From the NCBI RefSeq assembly GCF_032854445.1, contig NC_088302.1:40800191-40864190 (forward strand): a stretch of DNA of 64,000 nt, written 5' to 3'. A program made the translations under genes and the position numbers. The number at the start of each line of letters is the position of its first letter. Positions within the stretch are counted from its first letter, which is position 1. Of the stretch, positions 34,851 through 46,659 are shown in pieces. The notes below the pieces were generated by a model that saw nothing but the letters and a program-made list of their open reading frames with translations, made no database searches and was not told the origin of the DNA. Origin of the DNA: Liolophura sinensis. Lineage: Eukaryota > Mollusca > Polyplacophora > Chitonida > Chitonidae.

Positions 34851-35982
34851 TTACTGACTGGGTACTTCGACGTCCTCCTCTATGCGGGCAAACGGATCCG
34901 CTGAAGAAGATAATAATTATGTATAAACATATATCAAACAAAAGACGCTAATTAGGTGGCCAAGCACTATGGGCTGGAGCACGTAATGAAATCGGATATT
35001 TATTATTTTTCTTTCGTTTTCTTGAGAAATTTTTGAAAGCTTTAAGGCCTGTGACAGGAAAAGTTTTCATTGAATGTAGGAACAAGGTTACGAGGCAAAT
35101 TTTGGCTGTTTTTGATTAACTTTGGTCACGTGAAATGGCGGCCATCTTGGATTTTTATCAAAACCTTTAAAAATCTTCTTCTCATGAACCAACGAACGGA
35201 TTCCTGGACGTTCATCGAAAGCTTTGGAAGCTAGCCATTGGTCGAAGTTATGACGTCATATGACGTGTCTAATTTTGATCATGTTTTCATGTATTCTGGT
35301 GTATCTGGCAACGTTGATTCTGATTCTGCTTTAGGATTTTGCCTACCTTTGTAATTTTTGAGACATGGTCAAAAAACTCCTTTCAGTTCAGTAATTTCAA
35401 TGGCCTGTAACGCGAGAACCATGGTAGCTAGAAATGGAAAACTTACACCAAATTGTAGCTCTTTCGCAAATATGCCAAGGGATTTGAACTACGATCAATA
35501 GCTTTCTCGCTAGAAATGTTTAACTGACATCATCCTATTTCAGAAATAGAAATGTGTTAAGCATGTGCATTTAACATAGACTTTGGAGGTAACTGTGTAT
35601 TACTATACATGTGCTGCAAGCTTGCACGTAAGCCAGCCCTGTTCTCAATGAATCATGGGTATTTCTATACAATCCCGACGGCATTCCCCCACACCCCCAT
35701 GCTCTCAGGAATATAAGTCCGAAGCCATGGCCAAATACAGCAACTTCTATTCACTTGAGTTATTACGAGACAAAATATTGCAATTCTTATTACTCCAGAT
35801 TCAACCGAAATACCGTGGTTTCCAGTTTCTTTTCAGGTCTAGACCTTAAATGTCCTTAAGGATAAGACAGGTTTTAGGATGCCGCACAGAAAAGTAACTA
35901 GAAATCTGTAGGCCATGGCTTTGGACTGTTGTAAAGAAAACAACTCACAACACCGCTTATTCCTTGCAACTATTTGGACCAA

Positions 35983-36059
<77 letters not shown>

Positions 36060-37198
36060 TGGGACACTAGAGTGGGATGATTGTACGCCATGCGTCGAGC
36101 AACCTGAAATGTACATACTTATCCAGGTGCGGTGATCGTCAGCACAGGCAAGACGCTGTGGTAGCTTTTAGCACTAGACGCATTGTATATGATATCTGGT
36201 AGTGTGGGTATTCAAACCCAGTTAATTAATTTTCATTGTTGTCATGGTTTTTCTTCATGTTGTCTTTTTTGTAAATACCGTTACAATGGCTCATGCAGGT
36301 TGAATTTGTCGAATTTTCCTTTGTGTTGTATTTGGGCAGTTAAATCCAGCCATTTGTCCTTATATGTGTTGGCATTTGTTCGTAAACTGATGTTTGCCAA
36401 AGCTTAATTTTTCCGATCGTGGCAAATTAGTTTAGGGCATTACTTTAAGAGCGTTTTTTTTATTTCACATTCAATAGGGCCATGATGCTTGGCCACCGCT
36501 ATCGCTGTAAGGAACGTAACAGCTTTAATTGTATATACAATTTTAATAGCTTTAGAATTCACCTGAGCCACAAAGAAGTTTATCAACAGCAATGCTAACT
36601 TAACTGCAAATGGTTAATAAGGGCATTTTCTTTGATACTGTGCTTTAAATTAACAGCATCGTGACTACAAGGTCTTCAGCTAACAGCTGACTCATATTGT
36701 TAACAGTGAAATGTGTCATCATACAAAGCAGGTCAACCATGAAACATGAAAACAAAAACTGTATACAAGAAAAATGAAAAGCAAAACATCTATTTAACTA
36801 TAAAAGTGGGAGACTCGTGTCTGTGTGGGTGCGAGTATGTGTACATATATGTGTGTAATGTATACTTATGCACACTTATGTGTGCGTGAATGTGTGGGTG
36901 CACGGCTTTGGATTTCTTTCGCTGACGTCCATCCGATCTATTTAATACTTCCCGGTGTATTTCCTGAGAGTATGGTAAAATTGCGTATGCAAAGTAGGCA
37001 ATGGTGGCATCACAGATCTTTTCAACTTGTACTTCCCTCGACATGCTGGGTTTGCGCACAAAATCTACATGCCTCATATCACCAAAAGGACTTAATGACT
37101 GCGCCTTAGCTTTGGAGTGAAAACCATACCATGTAACAATATATGCTATGTACATCGTCCGGAAGATGTGAATTACGTCCAAAAGACATTGCACTAGT

Positions 37199-37273
<75 letters not shown>

Positions 37274-40004
37274 GATCCAGACTTACCCACAAAGAACACG
37301 GACGAGTCACCCATGAACTCTTCATATGACAGTTTCCCGTCATCTGTTAAAAAAAGAGTGCCAGTTAATAGTAATCATTACAATGATTCATCCACTGTAT
37401 AAACTTGGGGAAGTTAGTCACTGCAATGAAGTCGTGTTCATCCTCAAAGATGGAGAAAACATAAAAATGACATAAAGTTCAGGTGAAAGAGTTTGAAAAG
37501 TTATCCCTAAACGTGGTCTTCAATATTTTTTCCGATTTTTCCTAAAGGAGAAAAAGACAGTTGAAAATAATTTTTGTATGGTGGGTATTTGGGACCACCT
37601 TTTGGTATTTATAGTTTTTGTTTAATAATGTCATAAATGAGGATGTAACAAAGGTTTAATAAATATTTGTGCACTAGAATTTGTTCTTTTCAGCTAACAA
37701 ATGTATTAAACCTCAATTTGCATCATATTTATATTTTAATAGGTTCATAAATATTATCATAATGTAGGTTAAATGCATATGTTTGGATATAAACAACAAA
37801 TTTACATTCAAATAAATTTATGAGACAAGCATCAAATCCTTATTGAGAACATTATTATGCAACAACGATAAATACCAAAAGTTGGTCCCAAATACCCACC
37901 ATACAAAAATATTTTCAAATATCCTTTCTCTTGAAAAAAAATCAAAAAAAAATATTAAAGATCATATTTACAAATCAGTTTTGATGCTCTGTCATCTGAT
38001 TTTGGCATCATTTTTATGTTTTCTTCTCCTTTAAATGGAGTGAATACAAATTCCTTCCCTTTATTTTATTGGTAATTCACGCCATGCTCAAGAATATTTC
38101 ATTTATAAGTCGGCAGCGTTATCGTCCTTCCTTTCAATGCTTACTTTTAAATTAATGCCTAACACTTCTAATATTTTGTAATACATTCAAAGCAAATGTG
38201 CCACTGGAAACACCACGGGGTCTGATATTAAATGCTGGCACATGGACAAAGCATGTCGATTATATAGGAGTAAAGCAGCTGAAACTTACTGTTAATGTCG
38301 GTGTCGTTAAAGCCATGGACCAGGTCGGGTTCATCTACTTCTTGGCCCAAAGTACTAGCGAACTCTTCTATCTCAATGAAGTTGTCGTCATTCAAGTCAT
38401 AGAAGTCAAAGTTAGCAGGCAAAGCTGTGATGTGCCCTAACTCCTCGAGGGCCTGTAAGTGGTGGATAAAAGACAGTATAGCTTGATTAATCAAAATGTG
38501 CCCTAACTCCTCGAGGGCCTGTAAATGGAGGACAAAAGGCAGTATTGCTTGATTAATCAGAATGGGGCTAACTCCTCGAGGGCCTGTAAGTGGTTGACAA
38601 AAGACGATATTCCTTGATTAATCAGAACAGCCAGTTCATACGACATTATTTTTGTCCTTAAACTATTCTTCAATTCTTCAAAAATATCCCTTCCCTAAAG
38701 GCAAGCTTGTCGTAAAAGGCGACTAACCTAGAGCTCCCCGGTTTTGAACTGAATAGATCCCACACTTTATATTTAAATATAACTGTGTCCTCGATGGCAA
38801 ACAGGACATTTTGTGCGTTCATTAAGTCTTTGGTAAGATAACTTGAGGTATTGTTTTACTGGTTGAGGCATCCCTCGGTATACTGATTTCACAGCGTTGC
38901 TGGGCGATAATGTTTTTAAATATTTACAGACATTTTAAGCATTTATTAAGGATATTCTATAAAATATTGTTTTGGAACCATATTTGCCAAGGTTTTTGAT
39001 TTTTTAGCTCATTTTAAAGTTGTCTTGCTTTTTTTCCACTGATCTGGATGTTTTTATTTTCATGTTGAATGCCATAACTGGTTCTGACAAGATCTCACTA
39101 TGATGTGGCCGAAATTCCTAATGCGTGGATTTAAACCCTAACAATTCCTTCATTCATTGCTGCAATTCGGATGGAGCCATGCATGTTTTGGCTGGTAGTT
39201 TAGGATTGTATCACTTCATCTAATGTGTTATCGTTTTGCTTCTTGTCACGTTACAGTTTTTCATTGTTTTATTTTCGGAAGCTATATAAACATTTTAGGT
39301 TCACGTGACTACTGACTCATATATTTTGTCTTTCTTATTAGATCAAATACATTAAATCAAAGACAGCCATGCACGTGGCACAAGACTTGTGCTTGGAATT
39401 AATGAATAATAATGTACGAAGACCATTGCGGCAGCTTACATGATTGAAAAACGCAGGGATAGTGTGACGACGTCACGTGCCCAGAAACTGCCATACTGAT
39501 AATCATCAAGCTGATAGCTCGATTTCGTCAAAACAATATTCAAATATTCAACAAATTATCGTTTTTCTTAACAAAATTGGAGTGTATTAGAAGAGAAATA
39601 AGGGTTTGATTATCAAAGCAAAATATATTCAGAAAGACTTTTTAGTACCCGGTCGCAAACCTTAATTAATATCTTAATCATTCCATGCCCATACAGCCCG
39701 CAAAATATATATGAGAGTTTACTTTTTGAACAAAGTAGATCTAGCATTTATTGTACAGCAAATGACAATAAACTGGGTGTATGTTGAATCGCATTCTTAC
39801 CTGTCTCTTCTTCTTGCCGCATACTTTCTTACATGCGAATTTGCAGACATATTTTCTCCCGCGTCCCCTGTAAACCCATTTGCACCCTCTCTTGCAAACC
39901 TTTCTGCATATTTTCCTGACTAATCTACGTAGAAACCAGGCATTAGCCTCTTCCATCACCAACATGGTGACGAGAAAGACAACCAGTAGCGTCTTGGTCT
40001 TCAT
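34851..40004 (-). CDS. Secreted cationic CX3CX3C peptide fused to an acidic two-EF-hand tail (copy A)
   Basis: Coding exons are 40004-39801, 38452-38290, 37343-37287 and 34900-34851. The phases are 0, 1, 1 and the total is 157 residues plus stop. Residues 1-22 are a signal peptide (MKTKTLLVVFLVTMLV core, ending EANA). Residues 23-68 hold about 20 Arg/Lys, no acidic residue and six cysteines as CX3CX3C-x12-CX3CX3C (WFLRRLVRKICRKVCKRG start), closing GKKKRQ just before the intron. Residues 69-157 are strongly acidic with two EF-hand loops, DLNDDNFIEIEE (Asn instead of Gly at loop position 6) and DINNDGKLSYEE, and end RIEEDVEVPSQ. The likely product is a secreted defence peptide released by cleavage at KKKR; the EF-hand half would be a calcium-binding propeptide. 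That function is an inference. The doublet of CX3C helices recalls alpha-hairpinin folds. Neighbour copy B is 9 kb away. The exon A acceptor is triplicated. Confidence 0.8.
34956..36503. mobile_element. Non-autonomous DNA transposon present only in duplication unit A
   Basis: Ends read GGTGGCCAAGCACTATGGGC (34955 on) and, reverse-complemented at the right, GGTGGCCAAGCATCATGGCC. These terminal inverted repeats are about 1.55 kb apart. The collinear place in unit B (around 46745-46785) lacks the whole segment. It contains no transposase frame I can recognise and carries a long (TA)n run at 35984-36056. GCTA near both ends may be part of the target duplication. It lies in the last intron of peptide gene copy A. 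Confidence 0.65.
35984..36056. repeat. (TA)n microsatellite
   Basis: Uninterrupted AT/TA dinucleotides of about 73 bp inside the transposon at 34956-36503. Confidence 0.95.
37203..37270. repeat. (TA)n microsatellite beside a peptide-gene exon
   Basis: About 68 bp of TA repeats end 17 bp from the donor end of copy A coding exon 3 (37287). This run and the ~180 bp beside it are absent from the corresponding place in unit B. Confidence 0.95.
38068..38130 (-). mobile_element. SINE-A 3' fragment shared by both duplication units
   Basis: ATTGGTAATTCACGCCATGCTCAAG-type SINE end (minus) also found at 47300-47360, so it predates the segmental duplication. Confidence 0.6.
38437..38633 (-). repeat. 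Triplicated splice acceptor of peptide gene copy A
   Basis: Three 65-66-bp units each contain the intron end (TTTATCCACCACTTACAG-like) plus the first codons of the EF-hand exon (GCCCTCGAGGAGTTAG). Exon starts after AG would be 38452, 38518 and 38583. Copy B has a single acceptor at 47696, so the triplication happened after the gene duplication. Confidence 0.9.
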
Positions 40005-41160
40005 CTGAAACACACCAAATACATCAGGGTGACAAATAGTGACAGGAGCAAGGAGGACAAATCACACCTAATACATCGGAGTGACAAATAGTGACACTAA
40101 CAAGGCTACAAAACACACATCAAATACATCAGGGTGACAAAAACCGACACGAACAAAGCTACAAAACACACACCAAATACATCAGGGTGACAAATAGCGA
40201 CACGATCAAGGCTACAAAACACACACCAAATATATCTGGGTGAGACACAGTGATAGGAGCAAGGCTGCTAACACAATACCAAAATACATGCGAGTGACAA
40301 ATGGTAACAGGGGAAATGCAGACAAAAACACACCAAATACATAAGTAGTGGCAGAGCAAGGCGTGACCAAAACACATTAAATACATCTGTGTGGAAATTG
40401 ATAAATAAAGTAATGCGGGCAATAAATACACCAAGTACATCAGAGACGGAATTCCCAAATGGAGCAAGGTGGGCAATAAATACACCAAACACACCAGAGA
40501 CAGAATTCCTAAAAGGAGCAAGGTGGACAATAAAAACGCTAAACACACCAGAGACGGAATGCCTAAATGGAACAAGGTGGGCAATAAATACACCAACACA
40601 CCAGAGACGGAATGCCTAAATGGAACAAGGTGGGCAATAAAAACACTAAATACACCAGAGACGGAATTATTAAATGGAACAAGGTGGGCAATAAAAACAT
40701 TAAACACACCAGAGACAGAATCCCTAAATGGACCAACGTGGGCAATAAAAACACTAAACACACCAGAGACGGAATTCCTAAATGGAACAAGGTGGGCAAT
40801 AAAAACACTAAATACACCAGAGACGGAATCCCTAAATGGACCAAGGTGGGCAATAAAAACACTAAATACACCAGAGACGGAATCCCTAAATGGACCAAGG
40901 TGGGCAATAAAAACACTAAACACACCAGAGACGGAATCCCTAAATGGAGCAAGGTGGGCAATAAATACACCAAACACACCAGAAACGGAATGCCTAAATG
41001 GACCAAGGTGGGCAGTAAAAACACTAAATACACCAGAGACGGAATCCCTAAATGGAGCAAGGTGGGCAATAAATACACCAAACACACCAGAAACGGAATG
41101 CCTAAATGGAGCAAGGTGGGCAGTAAAAACACTAAATACAACGCTGTAGGAATTGCTAAA
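40005..41160 (-). repeat. Intron 1 minisatellites of copy A (about 50-bp and 54-bp units)
   Basis: From 40005 to about 40385, ~50-bp units carry AATACATCAGGGTGACAAAT and AGGAGGACAAAACACACC. From about 40389 to 41150, 54-bp units carry AAATGGAACAAGGTGGGCAA and CACCAGAGACGGAATCCC, about 13 copies. Both share ACACACCAAATACATC-like words, so the two arrays probably have a common origin. The 54-bp unit creates long frames on both strands that are not genes. Confidence 0.9.
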
Positions 41161-41262
41161 TGGAACAAATCTGAATCTCTATTGACCTCATAGAATATCC
41201 ACATCAGCACAAAATATCTGTACTACTGTAGCAAGGATTTACCCCTAACGCACAAAACTTAC

Positions 41263-41376
41263 CTCTGTGGGTTAGCTGGTCTTCACAACTGTGGAACTTG
41301 AATGATGTCTGCTGGGAGAGTGACGAAAGCCAAGAGCTCAAGCATCTTTTTATACCTTTTTTTATTTCCTGGACAG
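41263..41376 (-). promoter_or_regulatory. TATA promoter and 5'UTR exon, peptide gene copy A
   Basis: Minus strand: TCCAGGAAATAAA, then GGTATAAAAAGATGC (TATA at 41354-41351), then a noncoding exon ending at 41263 with donor GTAAGTTTTG. The next acceptor (GGTGTGTTTCAG) directly precedes the ATG at 40004. Transcription would start near 41325. Confidence 0.75.
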
Positions 41377-41445
41377 ATGTATTTTTACATCCAGGAAACA
41401 TTGAGTCATTTGATCATCTGAATTCTTTGGTGACGGTAACCCAAA

Positions 41446-42560
41446 ATTACCATACTCTTCTATTCATTATGACCTAAAAATGAAAAAAAAAATTAAATGA
41501 CGAATGTTTCCTCGGGGTGTTTACCTGAAATGTATTCGAAAAGTCACGAGGCGATCATCCATGGTTAGGTGAGCCAAGGTTGTGACTCCAACCAAATTTT
41601 CGTTCAGTGTGGAAAGCGTACAAATTCTATACACCTAAACAGTTACAACACTTAAACTGTTTTACTCCATTTTAAAATATTCAGGTTTTACCTTTATATT
41701 TTATTTCACCAAACTTTCATTTTCTGATGTACACACCGACTGAGATGCGCTATAGCATATGACAAACAGTTAGTTACGCCCACTTGTCATCGTTCGGCCA
41801 GATAAACAATGTATGTTGAAATATTCGAAAGATTTAAAAAAACTTTCGAAAAGACAAGAAAAAAAAACAGGAATGAGCGAAATGGTTTATCTTTCATAAT
41901 GTATACAACAAATAAAACAAAATTTCTAAGTCATTTGAATTCTTTGATGAACATAAACCAACAATATCATCGTATTTCATTCGCTATGACCTAAAAATGA
42001 TAAAACCCAAAATTAAATAACAAGTATTTCCTCGAACTGTTTACTTTAGATAATTCTATACGTCACGTGACGGCCAGCCATATCTAAATCTTCATCAATG
42101 TAAAAACGTTTACAAATTGTATATACCTGAAAACTATACTTTTAAACAGTCTCACTCTGTGTTTAAAGATTGAGGTTTTTCCTTAATATTTTATTTCACT
42201 AAACTTTCATTTTGTAAAAACTAGACTATAGCATACCCATGTATGTTGATGTGTATACTAAGTGAGATGAGTTATAGCAAATGACAAGGAGCCAGTTAGG
42301 CCCACGCTTCCTCATTTGTATCATTTCAGATAAATAAAACATTATACGCGGAAATACCCAAAACATTTAAATAACTATAACTTTCAAGAAATCTGGAGCA
42401 AATTAGTGAAGTAATAACTAACTAGTATTTCCTCGTGCTGTTCACCAGAAATGATTTGAGAAGTCAGGTGACTGCCAGCCATGATAAGATCCTCCAGGGC
42501 TCGGACACAAACCATGTACCTTTGTCATTTTATAGAAGTACATATAGGAGTATTTAAAAA
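41446..42560. repeat. Threefold ~500-bp repeat upstream of copy A
   Basis: A module containing ATGACCTAAAAATG, AAATTAAAT, TTTCCTCG-CTGTTTAC, GTCAcGTGAcGgCCAGCCAT and TCATTT-CAGATAAA recurs from about 41446, 41960 and 42390. Diverged copies also follow the promoter of copy B (50395 and 50700). Repeated upstream sequence could carry regulatory sites, but none was identified. Confidence 0.65.
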
Positions 42561-42699
42561 GTTTTACAGAATGCGAGGATATATTGGTTGTTGTTTCCTT
42601 TACATTTGCTTCGTTTTAATGTTATTTCTATAAAGCCGAACTACATGTATTCCATATACGTTCATTTCCATATTAACAAAGTCCATAATTAGAGCGCAT

Positions 42700-43665
42700 G
42701 GAAGGCAGACCACGATCACATGGCAAGTAGACCACGATCACATGGTAAGTAGCCCACGATCACATGGTAAGTAGACCACGATCACATGGTAAGTAGACCA
42801 CGATCACATGGCAAGTAGACCACGATTATATGGTAAGTAGACCACGATCACATGGTAAGTAGACCACGATTATATGGCAAGTAGACCACGATCACATGGT
42901 AAGTAGACCACGATTATATGGCAAGTAGACCACGATCACACGGCAAGTAGACCACGATCACATGGCAAGTAGACCACGATCACATGGTAAGTAGACCACG
43001 ATCACATGGCAAGTAGACCACGATCATATGGCAAGTAGACCACGATCACATGGCAAGAAGACCACGATCACATGGTAAGTAGACCACGATCACATGGTAA
43101 GTAGACCACGATTATATGGCAAGTAGACCACGATCATATGGCAAGTAGACCACGATCACATGGCAAGAAGACCACGATCACATGGTAAGCAGACCACGAT
43201 CACATGGTAAGTAGACCACGATTATATGGCAAGTAGACCACCATCATATGGCAAGTAGACCACGATCACATGGCAAGAAGACCACGATCACATGGTAAGC
43301 AGACCACGATCACATGGCAAGTAGACCACGATTATATGGCAAGTAGACCACGATCACATGGTAAGTAGACCACGATTATATGGCAAGTAGACCACGATCA
43401 CATGGTAAGTAGACCACGATCACATGGTAAGTAGACCACGATCACATGGCAAGTAGACCACGATCACATGGTAAGTAGACCACGATCAGATGGTAAGTAG
43501 ACCACGATCACATGGTAAGTAGACCACGATCACATGGCAAGTAGACCACGATCATATGGCAAGTAGACCACGATCACATGGCAAGAAGACCACGATCACA
43601 TGGCAAGTAGACCACGATCACATGGTAAACAGACCACAATTGCATGGCAAACACACCACGATCAC
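42700..43665 (+). repeat. 22-bp minisatellite with embedded splice-donor words
   Basis: About 43 near-identical units of GGTAAGTAGACCACGATCAC plus AT. Variation is mostly GGTAAG versus GGCAAG, and CACATGG versus TATATGG. Many units contain a perfect 5' splice-donor string GGTAAGTA on the plus strand. Confidence 0.95.
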
Positions 43666-45559
43666 ATAAGTCATCACTCGGATCAATTCAGTTAAATAAA
43701 ACTGTTATACGCGGATATACATGTACGGAAATATAAAAGATACAAATCAGAACCCCTTACAAAAATTATACATTACAATGAAACATTTTACTCGGAAATA
43801 CTCTAAAAATTTTACCCAAAATGATGAAAAACCACAAGAAAGAATGATCATCCCTTGATATGGGGGTTTACGCTCTGCAAACATTATGGTATTTTAATGA
43901 GATCATCAACCGTCGTTTAACTACAGAATTCCTGGGTATGACATTAAACCACAAGTAAATAAATAAATGGTGAGTGTGAAAATAGTTTTTCGGCGCACTG
44001 AGGCTATCGTAAGACTCTGTGCCACGATGAGGTATAGTCCAAAATATAGAAGCTAAAACGATGTTTGAGGTCACAGGGATTAAAAGCCACATACATCCTT
44101 AACTCCAGCTCAACATTTTCGTTATCTGAACAGACGAGTCGTTGGCTCAGAGAGCAAAAGGACAGCATGGAGCACTGCGACCAACAAGCCATAGGCTAAT
44201 GAGGTTGTGTGTTCGAATCCAACGCTAGGTGTTTTGTTGCAGCCGTAAGTCAGGAGGTTTGTCAGGTCGGCGGTTCACCCCGGTCATTCCTGGTTTATCC
44301 ACCCTCATATAGGCTCAAAAGTTCATCTTTTAACAGATATTCTGTAGTCTGAGATGTATTATGTTATTAAAACACGATATTCGGTCATGTTCAACACCAT
44401 ATTGTTAGTCTAATAGCATCTTAATGTTGAACTAATAAAATGCGCATGTAAGATTTAACAGAATAATCTGCTGCATTAACAGAATACATTCTAGCATCAC
44501 TCAGACAACAGGTTTTGTGTTAAATTTAACATATTATTTTTTCAGAGTATCCGGAGGTCTGGTACTAAAGGTTAAGTCTATGTAAAAGAATCTGAACAAA
44601 ATGAGCGAAGTCCACTTCATAGCAAACATATTGCTACTTCTGTCAGTAGTGTGTTAATGCATGCCAGAATTCGATATCACCACATGTTTTTGTCACTGTT
44701 TTCGCTGAAGAGAATGTAATTTTATTCAGCAATGTCGACCACAACAAAAGCTGATTTATCTGTAAACCTCTTAACACAAAACCCCATATAGTATTCGTAG
44801 ATCTAGTCACAGTTAAAGTTAACGTTGAATTTATCGCGATTAGTTCCTGATCGGATATATGTGTACATGCATTATGACAGACCGATGTAGCATCACATTC
44901 TACACTTCATGGCTGCCAATGAGAACAATTTCTTGTCGGCAGTAAGTTCCAACGTGAAGTCATAGCAATCTGCTATAAAGCGACGAAATGTATGTGTTTA
45001 TAGATTCAAACTTGATAACATATAGTCATTGCCTATACTATATTGTGTCAATGCACTGTGTTTATTGCTATTTTCTTTCACCCCATGCTCAACGCTGCCA
45101 GAACGGCTTATCTTTGGCTGGATTCAAATCTATACCCATGCAAAATATCACGTGGCATTCCAACATTACATGTGATAAGATAGCAAATGTCACATTGTCG
45201 TCGCTCCATGAAATTAAATTATTTTGACATATATGTACATTTGTTTTGCTTTTTTTCCCGGACTATAGTTGGTTTTAACATTGAACCCCGTATCCACCAT
45301 TTATGAAGCAGCCGCTCTACCCCCTATGTCACCGCAGATTGGACAAGACCTATGGTGCCCATGATGTCAGATGTACATGTATCGTGTCATACAGGTAAAC
45401 CAGCCACAGTTCTCCACCCTCTCTACAAACGGCGAAATGAACAGTTAGAATGCCATATTTCACCGGTTACGTGTAACCATTTGCTAGATATCACAGTGTC
45501 GTTGCTGCTCTTGTTTACCCTCTATGCTCTATGTCTTTAATAATACAGCTATGATTCCT
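43666..45559. other. Stretch between duplication units
   Basis: No exon was recognised. A tRNA-derived repeat head (GTGTTCGAATCCAACGCTAG) with the tail TCAGGAGGTTTGTCAGGTCG at about 44195-44300 recurs at 52085-52165. The segment 44980-45235 recurs at 53800-53990. Confidence 0.5.
44980..45235 (+). repeat. Dispersed duplicate, copy 1 (matches 53800-53990)
   Basis: CAAAATATCACGTGGCATTC and the flanking ~200 bp, to a TTGACATATAT end, match the segment at 53800-53990 at most positions. Confidence 0.7.
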
Positions 45560-46087
45560 TTAACACATGTAGAGATGTTCTATGGGAATTAACTCTGTAT
45601 TCACATGTATCCCTCAATGTACTAAGAGAGATAAGTGTGTTTGCAAAGAGCTAATAAAGACATCTAGTTTATACATCATGTATTGCTGTGTCATATTAAT
45701 GATCACCTCTACTAGAAGCCAAACCTAAACGTGATCACCATCGTATGTGTGAAAAAGTCATTAGCATGGCGTTTAACACCTGGCTATCAAATAAATGTAT
45801 ATTTTTCGCTGGGAATCTACGCCTAATAGGCCTGCAAGAAGAATTCAGCTGTGGTGAATTGGCAATAACGGTCACAGTCTGAGTACAACGGGCAGAGCCC
45901 GGAGAAATCGTAGGTCACCTGGTCAAATCCCTGTTACTTGTTACTGATCTCAGCGGCGAGGTCTGGATTCGACTTCGAAACCTTATTGGTCAGAGCTGGT
46001 GCCCTGATCAAGGATGGTGTAGATCAGATAAGCTTGGGCCGTCACAGTTGATCATGGGTCAGCTATGCTGAATGAAGCAATTAACTG

Positions 46088-46262
46088 ATTTGCGGAATAT
46101 TTATTTATTTATTTATGTGATTGGAGTTTTACGGCACATGTATAAATATTTTACTCGTAGGCTAGGATGTCAACCAGCAATATGGTTGAAGGAAACCTGG
46201 CAAACACCGGAGGAAACCCACGACCATTCGCAGGTTAATACCAGAACTTCTTCCAACTTAGG
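46088..46262 (-). mobile_element. SINE-A, degenerate
   Basis: Minus copy with TTTATGTGATTGGAGTTTTA, GAAGGAAACCTGGCAAACAC and AAACCCACGACCATTCGCAG. Confidence 0.7.
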
Positions 46263-46267
46263 GGCGA

Positions 46268-46440
46268 AGAGGACCGCTTTGATGGTCTAATGGTTTAAGC
46301 TTCTGCTTCCAAGTCGGGAGACCCGGGATTAAACCCTTGTCGGGTCATAATGAAGAATTTAAGAATGTTACTTGTTGCATGCTGCCTCGCTTGGCGCTCA
46401 ACGCTAAGATTAGATCAAGGAAATAGAACTTAAACTTCTA
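46268..46440 (+). mobile_element. tRNA-Gly-like SINE head
   Basis: GACCGCTTTGATGGTCTAAT (A-box area), CTGCTTCCAAG as a TCC-anticodon-like loop and GACCCGGGATTAAACCC (B box) resemble a tRNA-Gly gene. They are followed by a body with CTCGCTTGGCG-TCA-C as in SINE-B. It is a tRNA-derived SINE rather than a functional tRNA. Confidence 0.6.
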
Positions 46441-46659
46441 TGAGAAAACACAGCAGTTAAAAGCCTTGTTTATCAACAGAATATTACACACAAACAAAAA
46501 CACACACGATAGGTTATTGTAAGATGAAATCAGTTTTATTTCGTTTTCATACATGTTGAATAAATGTTTAAAAAATTATACCTAATACCAAAAACTGGTA
46601 AAATAATAGTGGAAATGATTTTGGGGTATACATGAGGACTGATCCATCCGGTGACTATG

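Larger units (their letters stand above)
33950..42300. repeat. Tandem segmental duplication, unit A (matches 45560-50860)
   Basis: Long stretches correspond to unit B in the same order and orientation. Examples are AACACCTGGCTATCAAAT (34157/45776), all peptide-gene exons, TCTTCAGCTAACAGC (36674/46918) and ATTCGGATGGAGCCAT (39165/48275). The 5'UTR promoter and the flank after it also match. Unit A is longer because of a DNA transposon (34956-36503), (TA)n runs and expanded intron repeats. Confidence 0.85.

Noticed and set aside
36790-37314. 174-codon minus-strand frame with a Tyr-Ile repeat
   Set aside because: It reads through the (TA)n run and happens to include peptide gene copy A coding exon 3, but its frame outside the exon is intronic.
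40159-41210. Long open frames (up to about 308 codons) on both strands
   Set aside because: They are created by the 54-bp and ~50-bp intron minisatellites, whose unit length keeps several frames open. They overlap on both strands and lack any domain.
42700-43665. CRISPR-like regular repeat array
   Set aside because: Units are contiguous 22-bp copies without unique spacers, and the window is eukaryotic. It is a minisatellite.
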